NCBI RefSeq assembly: GCF_914767665.1
Contig: NC_059504.1
Location: 48,453,720 to 48,517,719 of the forward strand
Length of the DNA stretch: 64,000 nt
DNA from: Harmonia axyridis
Taxonomy: Eukaryota; Arthropoda; Insecta; Coleoptera; Coccinellidae
Direction of reading: 5' to 3'
Part shown: one piece after another, positions 1 through 10,925 of the stretch
Layout: the number at the start of each line of letters is the position of its first letter
How positions within the stretch are numbered: the first letter of the stretch is position 1
Made by a program: the position numbers and the translations under genes
Notes under the pieces: model-generated
The model's database searches: none
What the model saw: the letters and a program-made list of their open reading frames with translations, nothing else
What the model was told of the DNA's origin: nothing

Positions 1-1726
1 ATTTGCATTCCAAATTACATGATGAAAACTTCAAATAAAAATAACTATGTTGAATTTAAGTTGAATATTTTACGAAGGAAAGGCGATATTAAGAAATATC
101 AAATTTTAACTCATTATGTCTCGGAAAGAAAATATTTTCGGGCCCATGTTAATACGACCTTCTTCTCCTTAAAATGATTCAAGGAATTCTCCCCCTAATT
201 AATTATCGATTGATAATTTATTAGAAGGCTTCAGGCTCAGATGCTATACGAATATTTGCATTTGCCGTGTTGGTTTGAGGAAGCCTTCAAATGGTGATTT
301 GTTGACTTGAGACTATAAAATTGACATTTTTCAACGCAGTTCATCGAGATCTACTTTATGTAATGGAAATTTCTTCCAGAGAATAGTAGGTACTCTTTAA
401 TGAGGAATAATTACACCCCCATTACGGTGTCTTTTTTTAATTAGGAGTGTTATGCAACATATTTTTAATCTAAAGAACTTTCGGTTCCATTCACAAAATT
501 TCATAAATGATTTTTTCTATTTACTTCTGTTTGAGAACAATTTTAGTACAAACAAGTGCAAAATCTTGTATATTCACGTCAGTTCTGTTTTCAAATTTTC
601 AACTCACATATCACGAAAGAGTGAAGAATGGAGAAAAATTCCAAAAAAAGAAAGTGTATAAAAATAAACATATACTGCTGTAAGAAAAAGCGGCAATAAA
701 TAACATTAACGGAAGTCCTCCTCGTCAGGGACCAAATCCTCTTCCCATAAATATCCAAGAAACGGCTACATACTTATCACATCAGGCCCATAGAGTCGAG
801 ATTGGATCGACATGATTCTTGCCCTGTGTGGCGTTGCTCGTTGCCATCAAGACCGGAAGTTTAACGGGGTGTTGGGTTTTATACCCCTTTCCGCCAATTC
901 ACCCTTGGATGTAGATGCGTTTCCACCACGACCTTAGGTATTGTACCATTGAGATGAAGGTAGGTTCTTTATTCGGTAATTTATGTTCAGCCCCATATCG
1001 TCGTGAAATCTGTTTCATTACACTCAGTTAGGGGAGGCGCAGAACAAGAAATAACATGATGATGTGGTTTCGTCTTATTTTCATATTTGAACCTCATATG
1101 CCATCTTTTTTCTTTTATGAAAACACTCACGAAAGGTTAAGTGGGAATGAAATCACGAGGGGCGTACAGCTTTGGGAAGTCATTGTTGTACATTTCAAGG
1201 AAAATCATCGAGAAGTCATGGGAAATCCAGACAATTTTTGTATGATCTATGTAACTCTTTTTTTTGTATCTCCTGGACGCAAGTTACCGACTTGAAACCT
1301 CATTATGTTGAAGAACAGAGCTCGATCTTTCGAAAAAAATGGCATTTGAGTGGTATTTGACAAATGTATTAGGAGATATAACGATTTTGGTATAGAGGTT
1401 CAATTTTTATGGTTTGTTCCCCAAACTTCGAATTCAGTGTTTTCTTCAACTGAGGTCTACGATAAATGGGTGAGCGGTGTTAGAATTGGCGATACCTAGT
1501 AGTAGTAGTAGTAGTTGAGTTTCCAATCAGAAAATAATTCAAAAATCTCTATATCTTTGAAAAAAACAAACTTAATTTTCTGACGGGACACATTTGGAAA
1601 AAATATAGCCTTCCATTTCTCTTTGTAAAGATGTGCAGAAACTATGCCAATCAGATAATTTACGACGCATATAATGGATGAGAGTTTCTGATCTCCACAA
1701 TTCAATATCGGCTAGTAGTATCAATT
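1..1726. other. AT-rich stretch, no gene seen
   Basis: I see no protein family, RNA gene or terminal repeat here. Reading frames are short and overlap on both strands, as expected by chance. A more GC-balanced patch lies around 720-960. The only clear structure is the trinucleotide repeat at 1497-1514. Confidence 0.5.
1497..1514. repeat. (TAG)6 microsatellite
   Basis: Six uninterrupted TAG units. They sit next to otherwise ordinary AT-rich DNA, and no element boundary is visible. Confidence 0.9.
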
Positions 1727-1868
1727 GTTTGCAATGAGCAAGATTAACATTATTATCAGCTTTCGCAAGATTACGAGCTCAGCAGCGGAGCTCCAACGGA
1801 ATCCTGTAGAGAATCCTGAATATTCATCCTGATCTGAAGAAATCAATCAATAGGATTCTGATGAAGCC
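1727..1868 (+). repeat. Diverged direct repeat, left copy
   Basis: This segment matches 3427-3556 in the same orientation. Shared blocks include TTTGCAATGAG, AAGATTAACATTA and GAATATTCATCCTGA, separated by diverged stretches; I estimate roughly 75% identity by eye. The two copies bracket mariner copy A. No coding or terminal-repeat signature is visible inside. Confidence 0.7.
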
Positions 1869-2181
1869 TGCAAAAATCGCAAAATTTTTTCGAGAGGGTT
1901 GAATTTGGATGAATGATTATAACAACATATTTAGGGTTCTTATATAGGTCTTGTTTATTCATTCGTGCCAGATAAGTTAATGTTTAATAAACATCCAGAA
2001 CAATAGTCATGCAAAAATGACTTAGTCATTCCTCTTTATTATTGAGTCACATAAAATAATCATAAATAATACAATTGCAGAAGACATCAACATTCCTTTA
2101 CAAGTTCAAAATGAAAAACTAACCACGAAGTGAGAGTTTTTTGATGAATTGAGTGTTAACATACGGCTCCTCTACAAATAT

Positions 2182-3105
2182 TAGGGTGTTTTAGTTGGCA
2201 TAACTGATCAAGATGGCGACCGATTTAACAGCGGTCAAGTGATTTATTCTCACTTTGGTTTGGCAATTCATCATGAATAGACTCACGCCTGGACAACGCT
2301 TGCAAATAGTGCAATTTTATTTCGAAAATAATGGTTCTGTGCGGAATAAGTATCGCGCACTACGTCCATTTCATTTTGTTCAGCGATGAAGCGCACTTCT
2401 GGTTGAATGGCTACGTCAACAAACAAAACTGCCGCATTGGAGTGAAGCTAATCCTCAAGTGTATGTCGAAACACCGTTACATCCAGAAAAACTGACTGTT
2501 TGGTGCGCTTTATGGGCTGGTGGAATCATTGGTCTGTACTTCTTCAAAAACGATGATGGCCAGAACGTTACAGTCAATGGTGATCGGTAACGAGCCATGA
2601 TTACTAACTTTTTCATTCCTGAATTGAACAACCATGATGTCCAGGAGCTGTGGTTCCAACAAGACGGCGCAACATGTCACACAGCTCGTGCCACAATCGA
2701 TTTATTGAAAGACACGTTTGGTGACCGCCTAATTTCACGTTTTGGACCTATGAATTGGCCTCCAAGATCTTGTTGATTTCATTTAACACCGCTAGACTAC
2801 TTTCTGTAGGGCTATGTGAAGTCATTGGTCTATGCGGATAAGCCACAAACCCTTGACCATTTGGAAGACAACATTCGCCTTGTTATTGCCGATATACGGC
2901 CACAAATGTTGGAAAAAGTCAACGAAAATTGGACGTCCAGATTGGACTACATCCGAGCCAGCCGTGGCGGTCATATGCCAGAAATCATATTTAAATTGTA
3001 ATGCCACAAGATCATCTTGCCGATAAATAAAATTCATGTCAATCGAATGATCCATCGTTGTTTTATTGCAATTTAAAGTTCTATAGCTCTAAAACAAACA
3101 CCCTT
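2182..3105 (+). mobile_element. Mariner-like element copy A (DD41D-type family)
   Basis: An IS630/Tc1/mariner element of about 924 bp. The 3' end reads ...AACACCCTT followed by TA; the 5' end is diverged but still shows AGGGTGTTTT. The inverted ends resemble those of copies B-G (consensus TA-AAGGGTGTTTTTTT). The transposase segment is broken (separate entry). Like copies B, C and F it carries the internal deletion that joins the helix-turn-helix region to the catalytic domain near 2370-2380. The direct repeats at 1727 and 3427 flank it at a distance, so they are not its target duplication. Confidence 0.9.
2273..3001 (+). pseudogene. Broken mariner-like transposase (copy A)
   Basis: DDE/D transposase relic. 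An ATG at 2273 opens a helix-turn-helix segment (MNRLTPGQRLQIVQF...) that reaches RALRPF and then stops at 2387-2389. The catalytic domain follows in another frame, with FSDEAHFW (first Asp near 2385) and QQDGATCHTA. It then meets an in-frame stop where the codon before RAM has become TAA (near 2589), and a frameshift near 2770-2780. The C-terminal 61 codons (2816-3001) are open and end in ASRGGHMPEIIFKL. It cannot make active transposase. Confidence 0.9.
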
Positions 3106-3426
3106 TACATTACATCAATTCACAGAATTCTTACTGAATTTAATGGAGTATTTCCATATTGATTTCTGCATTGAAAAATGTTGTTCGTATTCCTTACAGC
3201 AGAATAGAATTTAAGGGAAATGAGTAAGTAGGAGAGGACCCAGATGAAAAAGAAGGATATTTAATTGGGAAAAGCTCAGCAGAATTATTTCGAGCGGCTA
3301 CCAACAAAATTATGATTGCCAACATTCGAATCGGATAGGTACTTGAGAAAGAAGAAGAATATTTACGACTCCCGCAAACAACCTTACGCATCTGTTCGAA
3401 ACAATCGCATTTTTTCTGTTTACGTG

Positions 3427-3556
3427 TTCATTGTTTGCAATGAGGAAGATTAACATTAGAGTCAGCATCCAAAAGATTACCGGCTTCCCAGCGATTCTCC
3501 AATGGAAACCGCAAGGGAAAACTGAATATTCATCCTGACCTGAAGACCCCAATCCG
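3427..3556 (+). repeat. Diverged direct repeat, right copy
   Basis: Partner of 1727-1868. About 40 bp just upstream (3387-3426, including GCATCTGTTCGAAACAATCG) recurs near 5650-5690, so this belongs to a small dispersed family of moderately GC-rich segments of unknown nature. Confidence 0.65.
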
Positions 3557-4159
3557 TTATCATACCATACATTTTTCACCGGCAATCATAATCGGACTTG
3601 GTAGTTCGAACGACCTCCAATGCTCGATTGTTGGCTTTGGGGTCTGAATCCACTAAATCACCCTTGTTTGCTGGCTTTGCCGGGGGTCGAATTGGCCCTG
3701 GAAGTTTACTACTCCAAACACACAAACCAAACAAAATCGGAATGTTATTTCCGACACTAGATTCGCCCCTGGGAGTTCGGAAGGGAACGAGAGATTTCGA
3801 GAGTCCCCTGTCAAGTACCTCGAATTGTATTGTCAAGAGGCTAATAATTGTGTAAAGACTTCATTATTAGATCTGGCGCGAGAGGTCTCCGGCACAGAGG
3901 ATTGTAAAAATGCTGGGGTGGTATTTATTTCGGCATTTACTGATGTGGCCTGAGCCAGAAAACCATAGAACTATACATACATAGGTAGGTATATGTGGTC
4001 TTCAGTGGCCGAAATTGACGCACGAATGAACTAGCGCTTATAAGTTTTTGAATTTGCGTTTGTATTTTCTTCATTAAATATTCGATATTCAGCTTGAATT
4101 TTCTATGACACTAACACATAAAATTTTGCACGAAGCTTGAAATAATAATTCTAAAAATA
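3557..4159. other. GC-balanced segment, no recognisable gene
   Basis: Opposed open frames of about 85 codons cover 3576-3855 on both strands. Neither has a recognisable motif, and such mirror frames are common in GC-richer DNA. I treat the region as non-coding. Confidence 0.4.
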
Positions 4160-4781
4160 CAGGATGATTCTAAATTGAAGGTACAAACGGTAATGATCAA
4201 TAGAAAAAAGTCGAACCGCAAACGCGTTGTTCTTGATATACAAGATGTTAGATTTTTTCTCATTCACAAGATATTCAACTTAAATTTGGCATAGCTACGT
4301 ATACTGATTCGAAGCTTGCATCATGTAATTTGTAAATTTTGAATGCAAATCTACAAGGTAATATTTTTTCTGGAACAGTGCTCACTTCTTCGCTCCAGAT
4401 TTTTTTTTTTTGGTGGACCATTGTTAGTTAAGAAAAATGTTAAAAGAAACTTTTTTCCAGTATTACAGTTCTTAGTTTCTTGTAGTTCTGTCGTATCTGA
4501 TAACGAATTCGGGAAAGAATTTCAAACAAATCTCTAGTAATCCTCAGGAAAAACCAAATGATTATATCGATCCAGTTAGTAAGCTGTGATGAATAAATCG
4601 ATTATAAATTATCGTTCTTATTTGCCTAATCTATAGAGAAGATCAATGAAGATTCGATATACAGGTAAAATCTTCAAAAAAAGTAGGACTACAAGAAATA
4701 CTCTATCTCTCAAAAATGAAGCGTTTGTTTATACTTTTTTCTTGAAATTTTCCTTTGAACCTCCAATTAAGGAACACGCTG
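4160..4781. mobile_element. 622-bp TA-flanked MITE (copy 1)
   Basis: Same family as 55723-56359. Internal landmarks agree along the whole length: a GTACAAACGG block near the left end, TTGAATGCAAATCTACA, AAGAAAAATGTT, and GGAACACNCTGTATA at the right. The left end reads TA-CAGGATGATTC and the right end GGAACACGCTG-TA. There is no coding capacity. The ends resemble Tc1/mariner-type MITEs. Confidence 0.8.
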
Positions 4782-5029
4782 TATATACCTTTCTAGGTTA
4801 TTTTACATTTTAGATAACAAAGGGGAGTTATTGACATTGAAAAAATATAATTAAACCAAACCGACGAATTAACCTTCAAGTAATGGAGAAATTCTTAATG
4901 ACTCAATTGAGAGAATCTAAGAAACCTCAACATCATGAATTCGACAAAAGCTAGCAATCCATCTGCATGTTCAATCATACCATTATACTCTTTCGGTATA
5001 AATCCATGATCTAAAACAGATATCGAAAA

Positions 5030-5290
5030 CCTACAACGCAAAATGGAAACTCTGAGGACGAAAGCAAATAAACACTGCCCGAAAACAAGCATCGAGACCC
5101 ATTGCAAAGGTATAGAGGTAGAACTTGCTCACAGGCAAAAAGGAAGGCTACAAATATACCAAGAAACTACGCAAATGTCTACCAAATATTGTATGAAGCA
5201 GACGAAGCAACACCTCTACAATTTCACAAGGATATGTCTCCACCAAACAATACCAGGAAAACTGTTAAAATGAGGGGTGACACATGGTAG
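5030..5290 (+). pseudogene. Possible LINE ORF fragment, upstream of RT
   Basis: The frame at 5043-5273 reads ENLQRKMETLRTKANKH... and includes a basic, helix-prone stretch (VELAHRQKGRLQIYQET). It resembles the Lys/Arg-rich region before the reverse transcriptase in some insect LINEs. It is short, frameshifted relative to the following YEADEAT segment, and has no catalytic motif, so the assignment is tentative. Confidence 0.3.
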
Positions 5291-6293
5291 ACATTCCAAC
5301 GAGGTGAAAAAAGATAATTTTTCTAAAGAAACTGTTTATATTGCCTTGAAGTTTGCTCTCTCATCATCTGCTAATCTTATCTGCTTATTCATATAAATCA
5401 TAAAGGGTTTATGAATTATATGGGAGATCAATAACAATGTTTTAGGATCCTATAGAATATTCAGCGTTTGCATGTATAAAATTCAATCATAAGAATAAAC
5501 ACACATAAAGATATTCGACGTTTTCGGTGTTTTCCCAGGCGACCCGTGCCTACGCTCAATTCGTATTGTCTCTCATTCATAATTCATTATTGCCATGAAA
5601 AATTACGACGATACCTCCTACATCAATACGATCCCCAGGACCAACTTTCCGCATCTGTTCGAAACAATCGCGTTTCCTCTCTTGACGTGAGAGAGCCTCG
5701 GAAACATTTTCATTCAGCTCTCAAGATGATAAACGGCAAGACGGGGCTGAATGGCCCTCGTTTCAAGACACCCAGTTTTCTCACTCCTCCGAATGGAAAG
5801 GCTCGTGGCGAATTACAATAATGACGAAAACTGCATGGCATTATATCTCGACAAAATTTACGACAAAGCGCCACGAGCAACATATCCCGGGCAAGTGAAA
5901 CATTGTGCTCAGGTTTCAGACCGAGAGGTGTAACCACTAGTTCCGAGCTGTAATTTGTGGACACGCACACTATAACTTGCATAAACAGGCCAGTGTTTAC
6001 GTCCACTATTAGTGCGCAGCTCGTCTGAGCATTTCGACACGACAAAGGAAACATTTCTGTACGTAATTTTCGTGAAATCGCCAGTACCAGTTATTTCTAC
6101 GCTCGGATTTCCATTTGGAAGGTTACAATTGAATTACGAGTGAAGTAGTAATATTAAGGTAACCGGCAGTTACATCCATTGCGTCGAGTTGCAGATCTTG
6201 TTGTGTTCCAGAAAGTATTCGCAAACAATTTTTCCTACAGCTGCTATGAAAAGTAGCGTATTCTTCATAGCTTACTCAATTTCAAAACTTTAT
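5291..6293. other. No gene seen
   Basis: AT-rich DNA around a GC-richer patch (about 5630-5940). That patch holds a 40-bp match to 3387-3426. A minus-strand frame of 114 codons (5710-6054) has no recognisable motif and overlaps plus-strand frames; I regard it as fortuitous. Confidence 0.45.
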
Positions 6294-6600
6294 ATATTGA
6301 AAAGAAAAAGAAAAAGAAGTACAATTTCCAATAGTGTAATAATATCATACGATATTAATTATCTATCTGGTTAATGTATCAGAAAAATGCATTGTCAGAC
6401 AGAAGACTTCCACGCTATTACGTAGAAATCATAATCGAAAGTAACCCAAGGAGAATGCATGTCATCAAGGGAGAGTAGCGATATACCGGTTCCACCCTTA
6501 TTAGGGATCAACAGTACCGCATAACTCTACCCAAGATAAATAATATCGTATGATACTATTAGACTATTGGAAATTGTACTTCCTTTTCTTTTTCTTTTCA
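6294..6600. repeat. Inverted repeat with 65-bp arms
   Basis: Arms 6294-6358 and 6536-6600 are near reverse complements. Shared blocks include the purine-rich GAAAAGAAAAAG..., GTACAATTTCCAATAGT and ATATCATACGATATTA with its complement. The spacer is about 177 bp. The right arm overlaps the next inverted-repeat element, so one probably inserted into the other. Confidence 0.8.
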
Positions 6601-6873
6601 TCATTCATTTTCAAATATCAGCCGTTTTATTTATTATATTTCACGATGAATGAAGGCTGAAAAAACGGAGGATTTTCCTAGTTGACGTGGGAATATGCTT
6701 TTTCGAGGTACCCATGGAGGAAGTTGTTAGGTTTTTGTCCGCTGGGTGGCGCACCGCAGTAATTCATACTGAGTAGCGTCTGCCAGCGTTCAATAAGGTG
6801 CCTGCTATTTCGTTTGTTTGTCATTTTGAGTAGAGTTTTGCGGTACTGATGATCCCTAATAAGAGTGAAACCA
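6489..6873. mobile_element. MITE-like element with about 43-bp inverted ends
   Basis: Left end 6489-6530 and right end 6829-6873 are inverted copies sharing TTATTAGGGATCA and CAGTACCGCA(T/A)AACTCTAC. The total is about 385 bp with no coding capacity. The interior around 6700-6800 is GC-richer. Confidence 0.7.
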
Positions 6874-6992
6874 ACATGTGGAGAAAGTCCTTTTCTCGCT
6901 CATGTGTTTGCGGCACTCGCCTTTCAGGCTAGTGCCAAAAAATTCCACACTCGCGAGAAAAGTTGGACTTTACCCATTTGTTGCACAATATA

Positions 6993-7592
6993 CAGGGTGT
7001 TTCCTAAACATGCGGCAAAAATTCAGGGGGTTGTTCCTTGGACTATTTTAAGCATGTTTTGTCCTTGGATGATTTTTGAAAAACCTCTTTGTTTCGAAGA
7101 TACAGGGCGTACAACATTTTTCATATTTTTAAAATTAATAATAGTTTAATTAAGAATGCGTACCGCACTGTGTTTACTAAGTAGGTACAATTTATTTTTA
7201 AATTTGTTCAACAACATTCCAATTACTGAAAACGGCCAATTTTTTGACTAAAAATTGATAAGTGCAGATGGTAAAGGAATACAGATTAAACACGGTTTTC
7301 ATTTGAATTCGTTTTGTGATGTATTAGCAATTTTTAGTCGAAAAACTGGCCGTTTTTAGTAATTGGAATGTTGTTAAACAAATTTAAAAATAAATTGTAC
7401 CTACTTAGTAAACACAGTGCGGTACGCATTTTTATTTAAACTATTATTAATTTTAAAAATTTGAAAAATGTTGTTCGCCCTGTATCTTCGAAACAAAGAA
7501 CTTTTTCAAAAATCATCCAAGGACAAAACATGCTTAAAATAGTCCAAGGAACAACCCCCTGAATTTTTGCCGCATGTTTAGGAAACACCCTG
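6993..7592. mobile_element. 600-bp foldback element, near-perfect 265-bp arms
   Basis: The arms 6993-7257 and 7328-7592 are reverse complements with about ten mismatches and no indels by eye (about 96%). They flank a 70-bp loop (7258-7327). The element starts CAGGGTGTTTCC, ends GGAAACACCCTG, and is bordered by TA on both sides. There is no ORF. The architecture is that of a foldback MITE using Tc1/mariner-type TA targets. Confidence 0.93.
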
Positions 7593-9293
7593 TATTATTA
7601 AACAGTGTATCATATAATGAAGAATCATCTTGAATGCGTAACCCGCTAAGGAAACAACTTCTTTATTCAATTCATTGTACTCCAATCGAAACTTCAATTT
7701 GTCGAAAAGAATATTTCTTATTAATTTTTATCGATGAAATTTAGTTTTCGTTCAAACGCAATGACAATCAGCTTTCATGGGTCTCAGTATTTCGAATACT
7801 TCAAATTGGATGCAAAAGGGGTAAATTGACAAATTAAACATTAAAGTAATTACCATCCAAATCGAAAGAATTTAGAGAATAATGCGTATCAGAACATAGG
7901 TGTGGAACCATCCAGATCTGTTCACTAGAAAGCGACATATGTGTTGTAGTAGTTACCAAAAAATTGCGCATTAAAACATACATTTCCCAGATACTATAAC
8001 TGCCAGATTAAAGTCACGTAAACCTTTTGGATCAATACTTTTCTTCAATCCGATGAAAGTGACAATTGGCGTTTGGAATAAAATTCTCCTTAGAACTCCA
8101 ATAAAAGTCTAATAGTTGATACTTCAGAAAGAGTTCTGGGCTTTAATCTACCCAGAAAAAATTTGTTGTACTTTGAATGGACTTGAGGCTGGACAGGGTT
8201 GTTACAATAGTATGCTATTCAAATTCTATTGAAAGCTCTTAATGTAAATGTGGTATCGAAGAAACCATTGACCAATTGGCGTATATTTGTCCATTTTATT
8301 AATTTCGTCCTAGTTTTCAAGCTAGCCACTCAGCTTTGGTTTGAAATATGTCACCAAGTTCAAAGCAATTTTATGGAAACTATTACATTTATTATTCCTG
8401 TTTGTTCGTTTCCTTTTTGTTTTTGGATTCAATTATGATATATGCGTCGTCAACATTTGATGAAAAGGAAGAAAGGAATTGTTTGTTTTGGATGAAGAAG
8501 CCCTTCAATATAAATAGGTCAGCACATGCTCAAGAAATCTGAGCAGTACCTATCCATGAAAAAAAAATAGATTCGATATCTAAATTTCATAGTTGGGAAC
8601 TGACATATAAAACAATTCTTCGATTAGGATCATCCCCGGATTGTTCCTAAGCAAATAACATTCAAAGTCAGATTACTCACTACTTGAGATAATACTACCG
8701 ATAAAAGTTATTCTCGGAGGAAATTGAACGATTATATTTAGTCAACGACACGAATTCAATTTTTCATTCCGAAGCTGCAATAGCAATTTATAATTGAATT
8801 TGTGGGGGTTATAAAACGGAGCTCAACTGCATTTAACTTGAATGGAAATTCAGGGTAAAACTATTAGTTAAATTGATTCAACTTGGGAAACTGCAGTTGA
8901 ACGTTGATGGAATTGGCAAGGGTTATTTTCATGACCAAACATCTCTGTTGGGTTGCCACGAGCATACATTCAGACTTGATGGTGCGCACCACCAATAAAT
9001 CCTATTGAATGGTGAATTCGACCATATTATCAGAGAGAAGAGAATGACAAATTTCTCAGGCTGGCACAAACTCGTTTTTGATGAGTCAAACGAATTTCGG
9101 TTGAGCGATGAGGGAAAGCAATTTATTCGTGTGAATTCAAAATTGATCCCCATTAAGAATTTATTGAATTGAATAAATGTTGAACACGGTCTAAGGCAGT
9201 AGTACCATATTCAGTTTTATCAAGTAAATAGTGGAACAGTAATTTTTCTTATTTTGATCACAAATATAGCCATTATCCAAGATCATCTTAATT
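7593..9293. other. No gene seen
   Basis: AT-rich DNA with only short frames and no match to a protein family or repeat found elsewhere in the window. Confidence 0.5.
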
Positions 9294-9567
9294 GAGAGAA
9301 AAAAGGGAAGTTTGTACTCACTGCATTTTTATTTTGAAATCTACTCGACTAGTTTCGCCTGCAAGGCATCCCCAGGAGTTTTGTCAATCGAAGAAGTATT
9401 CACACTAAACATCTAATCGGGAAACAGATAACAAAACGACTGAAAAATTCTCTATAGACTTATAGAGAATTTTTCGGTCTTTTTGTTATTTGCCTAGCAG
9501 GCGAAATTAGTCGAGTAGATTTCAAAATAAAAATTCAGTGAGTAAAAATTTCTTTTTTTTTCTCTCA
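9294..9567. repeat. Foldback element with nested hairpin
   Basis: Outer arms 9294-9369 and 9491-9567 are inverted copies sharing CGAAAT/CTAGTCGAGTAGATTT-type blocks and TTTTATTTTGAAAT. A second hairpin (9423-9490) sits inside, with AATTCTCTATAG facing CTATAAGAGAATT-like sequence. The unpaired 50 bp at 9370-9420 suggests a later insertion or an asymmetric loss. Confidence 0.8.
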
Positions 9568-10519
9568 ATTTTTCTAAGTATTCATTGTTACAAATCATAG
9601 TCAGAGAAACGTTCAAGGATTTGAAAAATTTAAGCCATCAGGCACCTTATGAATGCTTATCATTTTCAGGTGGAAATTGGGAATAAACGTTTCAACTACG
9701 CTTCATCAATAATGTGCAATAATCAAGATGCTCTCATATGAAGAGTATATAACAAGCTGAAAATGTAGAAGAAGTACTATTTCTTTTCCATTCCTGAATA
9801 AAATTTGTGAAAATGATAATATTGAAACAATGACTATTTTACCATTCACTTAATAGAACTGAAGAGTATCATATGGTACTACTTCCCTAGATCGTCTTCA
9901 ACCTTCAAAACTCCTGAAATATTAATAAAATAGTAAAATTTTGATGTCTGCTGCTGTGGGAAAATTGAATTCGGAGACAAGCCTTTCAGGAAATACGTCA
10001 TTCCTATTGATCTGTATTTTGTGAAGTGACGTTGTTTCTCAGTTTCTTACCAGAAAAACAAAAGTGGTTCTGAAGACTTGGTTAGGGGACGGAGTAGGTA
10101 TGTGGACAACCGTATTATTCATATAAAAAGACAAGAGGAATGGTCTTCAAGTTCTTTTATAGGAGGTGGGATAATATGTGTTTTCATTAAGATTTCGTGT
10201 TTTAGGTTTCATATAGTTCGATCTTGTATAGAAGAGATTGACAAAATGATGAATATTGCTTGATGTGTATTCAAAGATACTTTCTAGATATATTTTTAGA
10301 GATTTAAGGTGTATTTTAGTTCATTTCATACCTGAATAGAAAGAGCAGAGGAAAAAAACGTGAAAAAATGATTCGCAAAAAAGGATTTTTTCGAGCCACC
10401 CAAGGTCAAGTAATCTCAACAAGAAACCACAGTGAGCATACCATAAAGGATTGAACTATCACTGTCAATCGATCTCAATATGAATGTTTAACGAACGAAC
10501 AATCCAATAGATCATGATG
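9568..10519. other. No gene seen
   Basis: AT-rich DNA. Only short overlapping frames are present and none is recognisable. Confidence 0.5.
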
Positions 10520-10925
10520 TCAAATGGATAATAGAAAAGATACTTAGCCAAGAATTGGTAACCGCACTAAAAGTAATGCAGTATGGAAAAGTGCCATACT
10601 ACAACTACAAACCCGAAACCATCCTGGACAATGATCACTTTGAAATATACTGGGATCATAAGGTATTAACTGATAAAACATTCCCCTACAGCAAACCAAA
10701 TATATAGTCAATAAATATCAGAAGAAAGTAATACTCACAAACCTAGCAATACCAAATAACAACAACATGCGTCGCAAACATATCACCTCAATTACTGGAA
10801 TATCACCCAAAACTCTTGAAAAAGATATCAAGTAATTGAGACTTTGTGAGTATTTTTTTTATGTACTGCAAAATGTTGTTCTTTCAGGTACAGCCAGGAC
10901 AGTGAGATAATTCCAAGAAGGTTCA
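10520..10925 (+). pseudogene. 3' end of a LINE with restriction-like endonuclease
   Basis: Two frames give one decayed protein. The first reads VKWIIEKILSQELV, then YWDHKVLTDKTFPYSKPNI. After a frameshift near 10708 comes a second block with KKVILTNLAIPNNNNMRRKH and ISPKTLEKDIK, followed after a stop by a trace resembling VLQNVVLSGTARTVR. The order 'LTDK..-x-KPDI', 'DIAIPNDNN' and 'TGxxPKxLxK' is the pattern I know from the C-terminus of restriction-like-endonuclease LINEs and relatives in invertebrates. The expected catalytic Asp after KP is replaced (KPNI), and about 30-40 residues are missing before the ISPKTL block. Confidence 0.6.

Noticed and set aside
5710..6054. 114-codon minus-strand ORF
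   Set aside because: No motif is recognised, it mirrors plus-strand frames, and it lies in a GC-richer patch.
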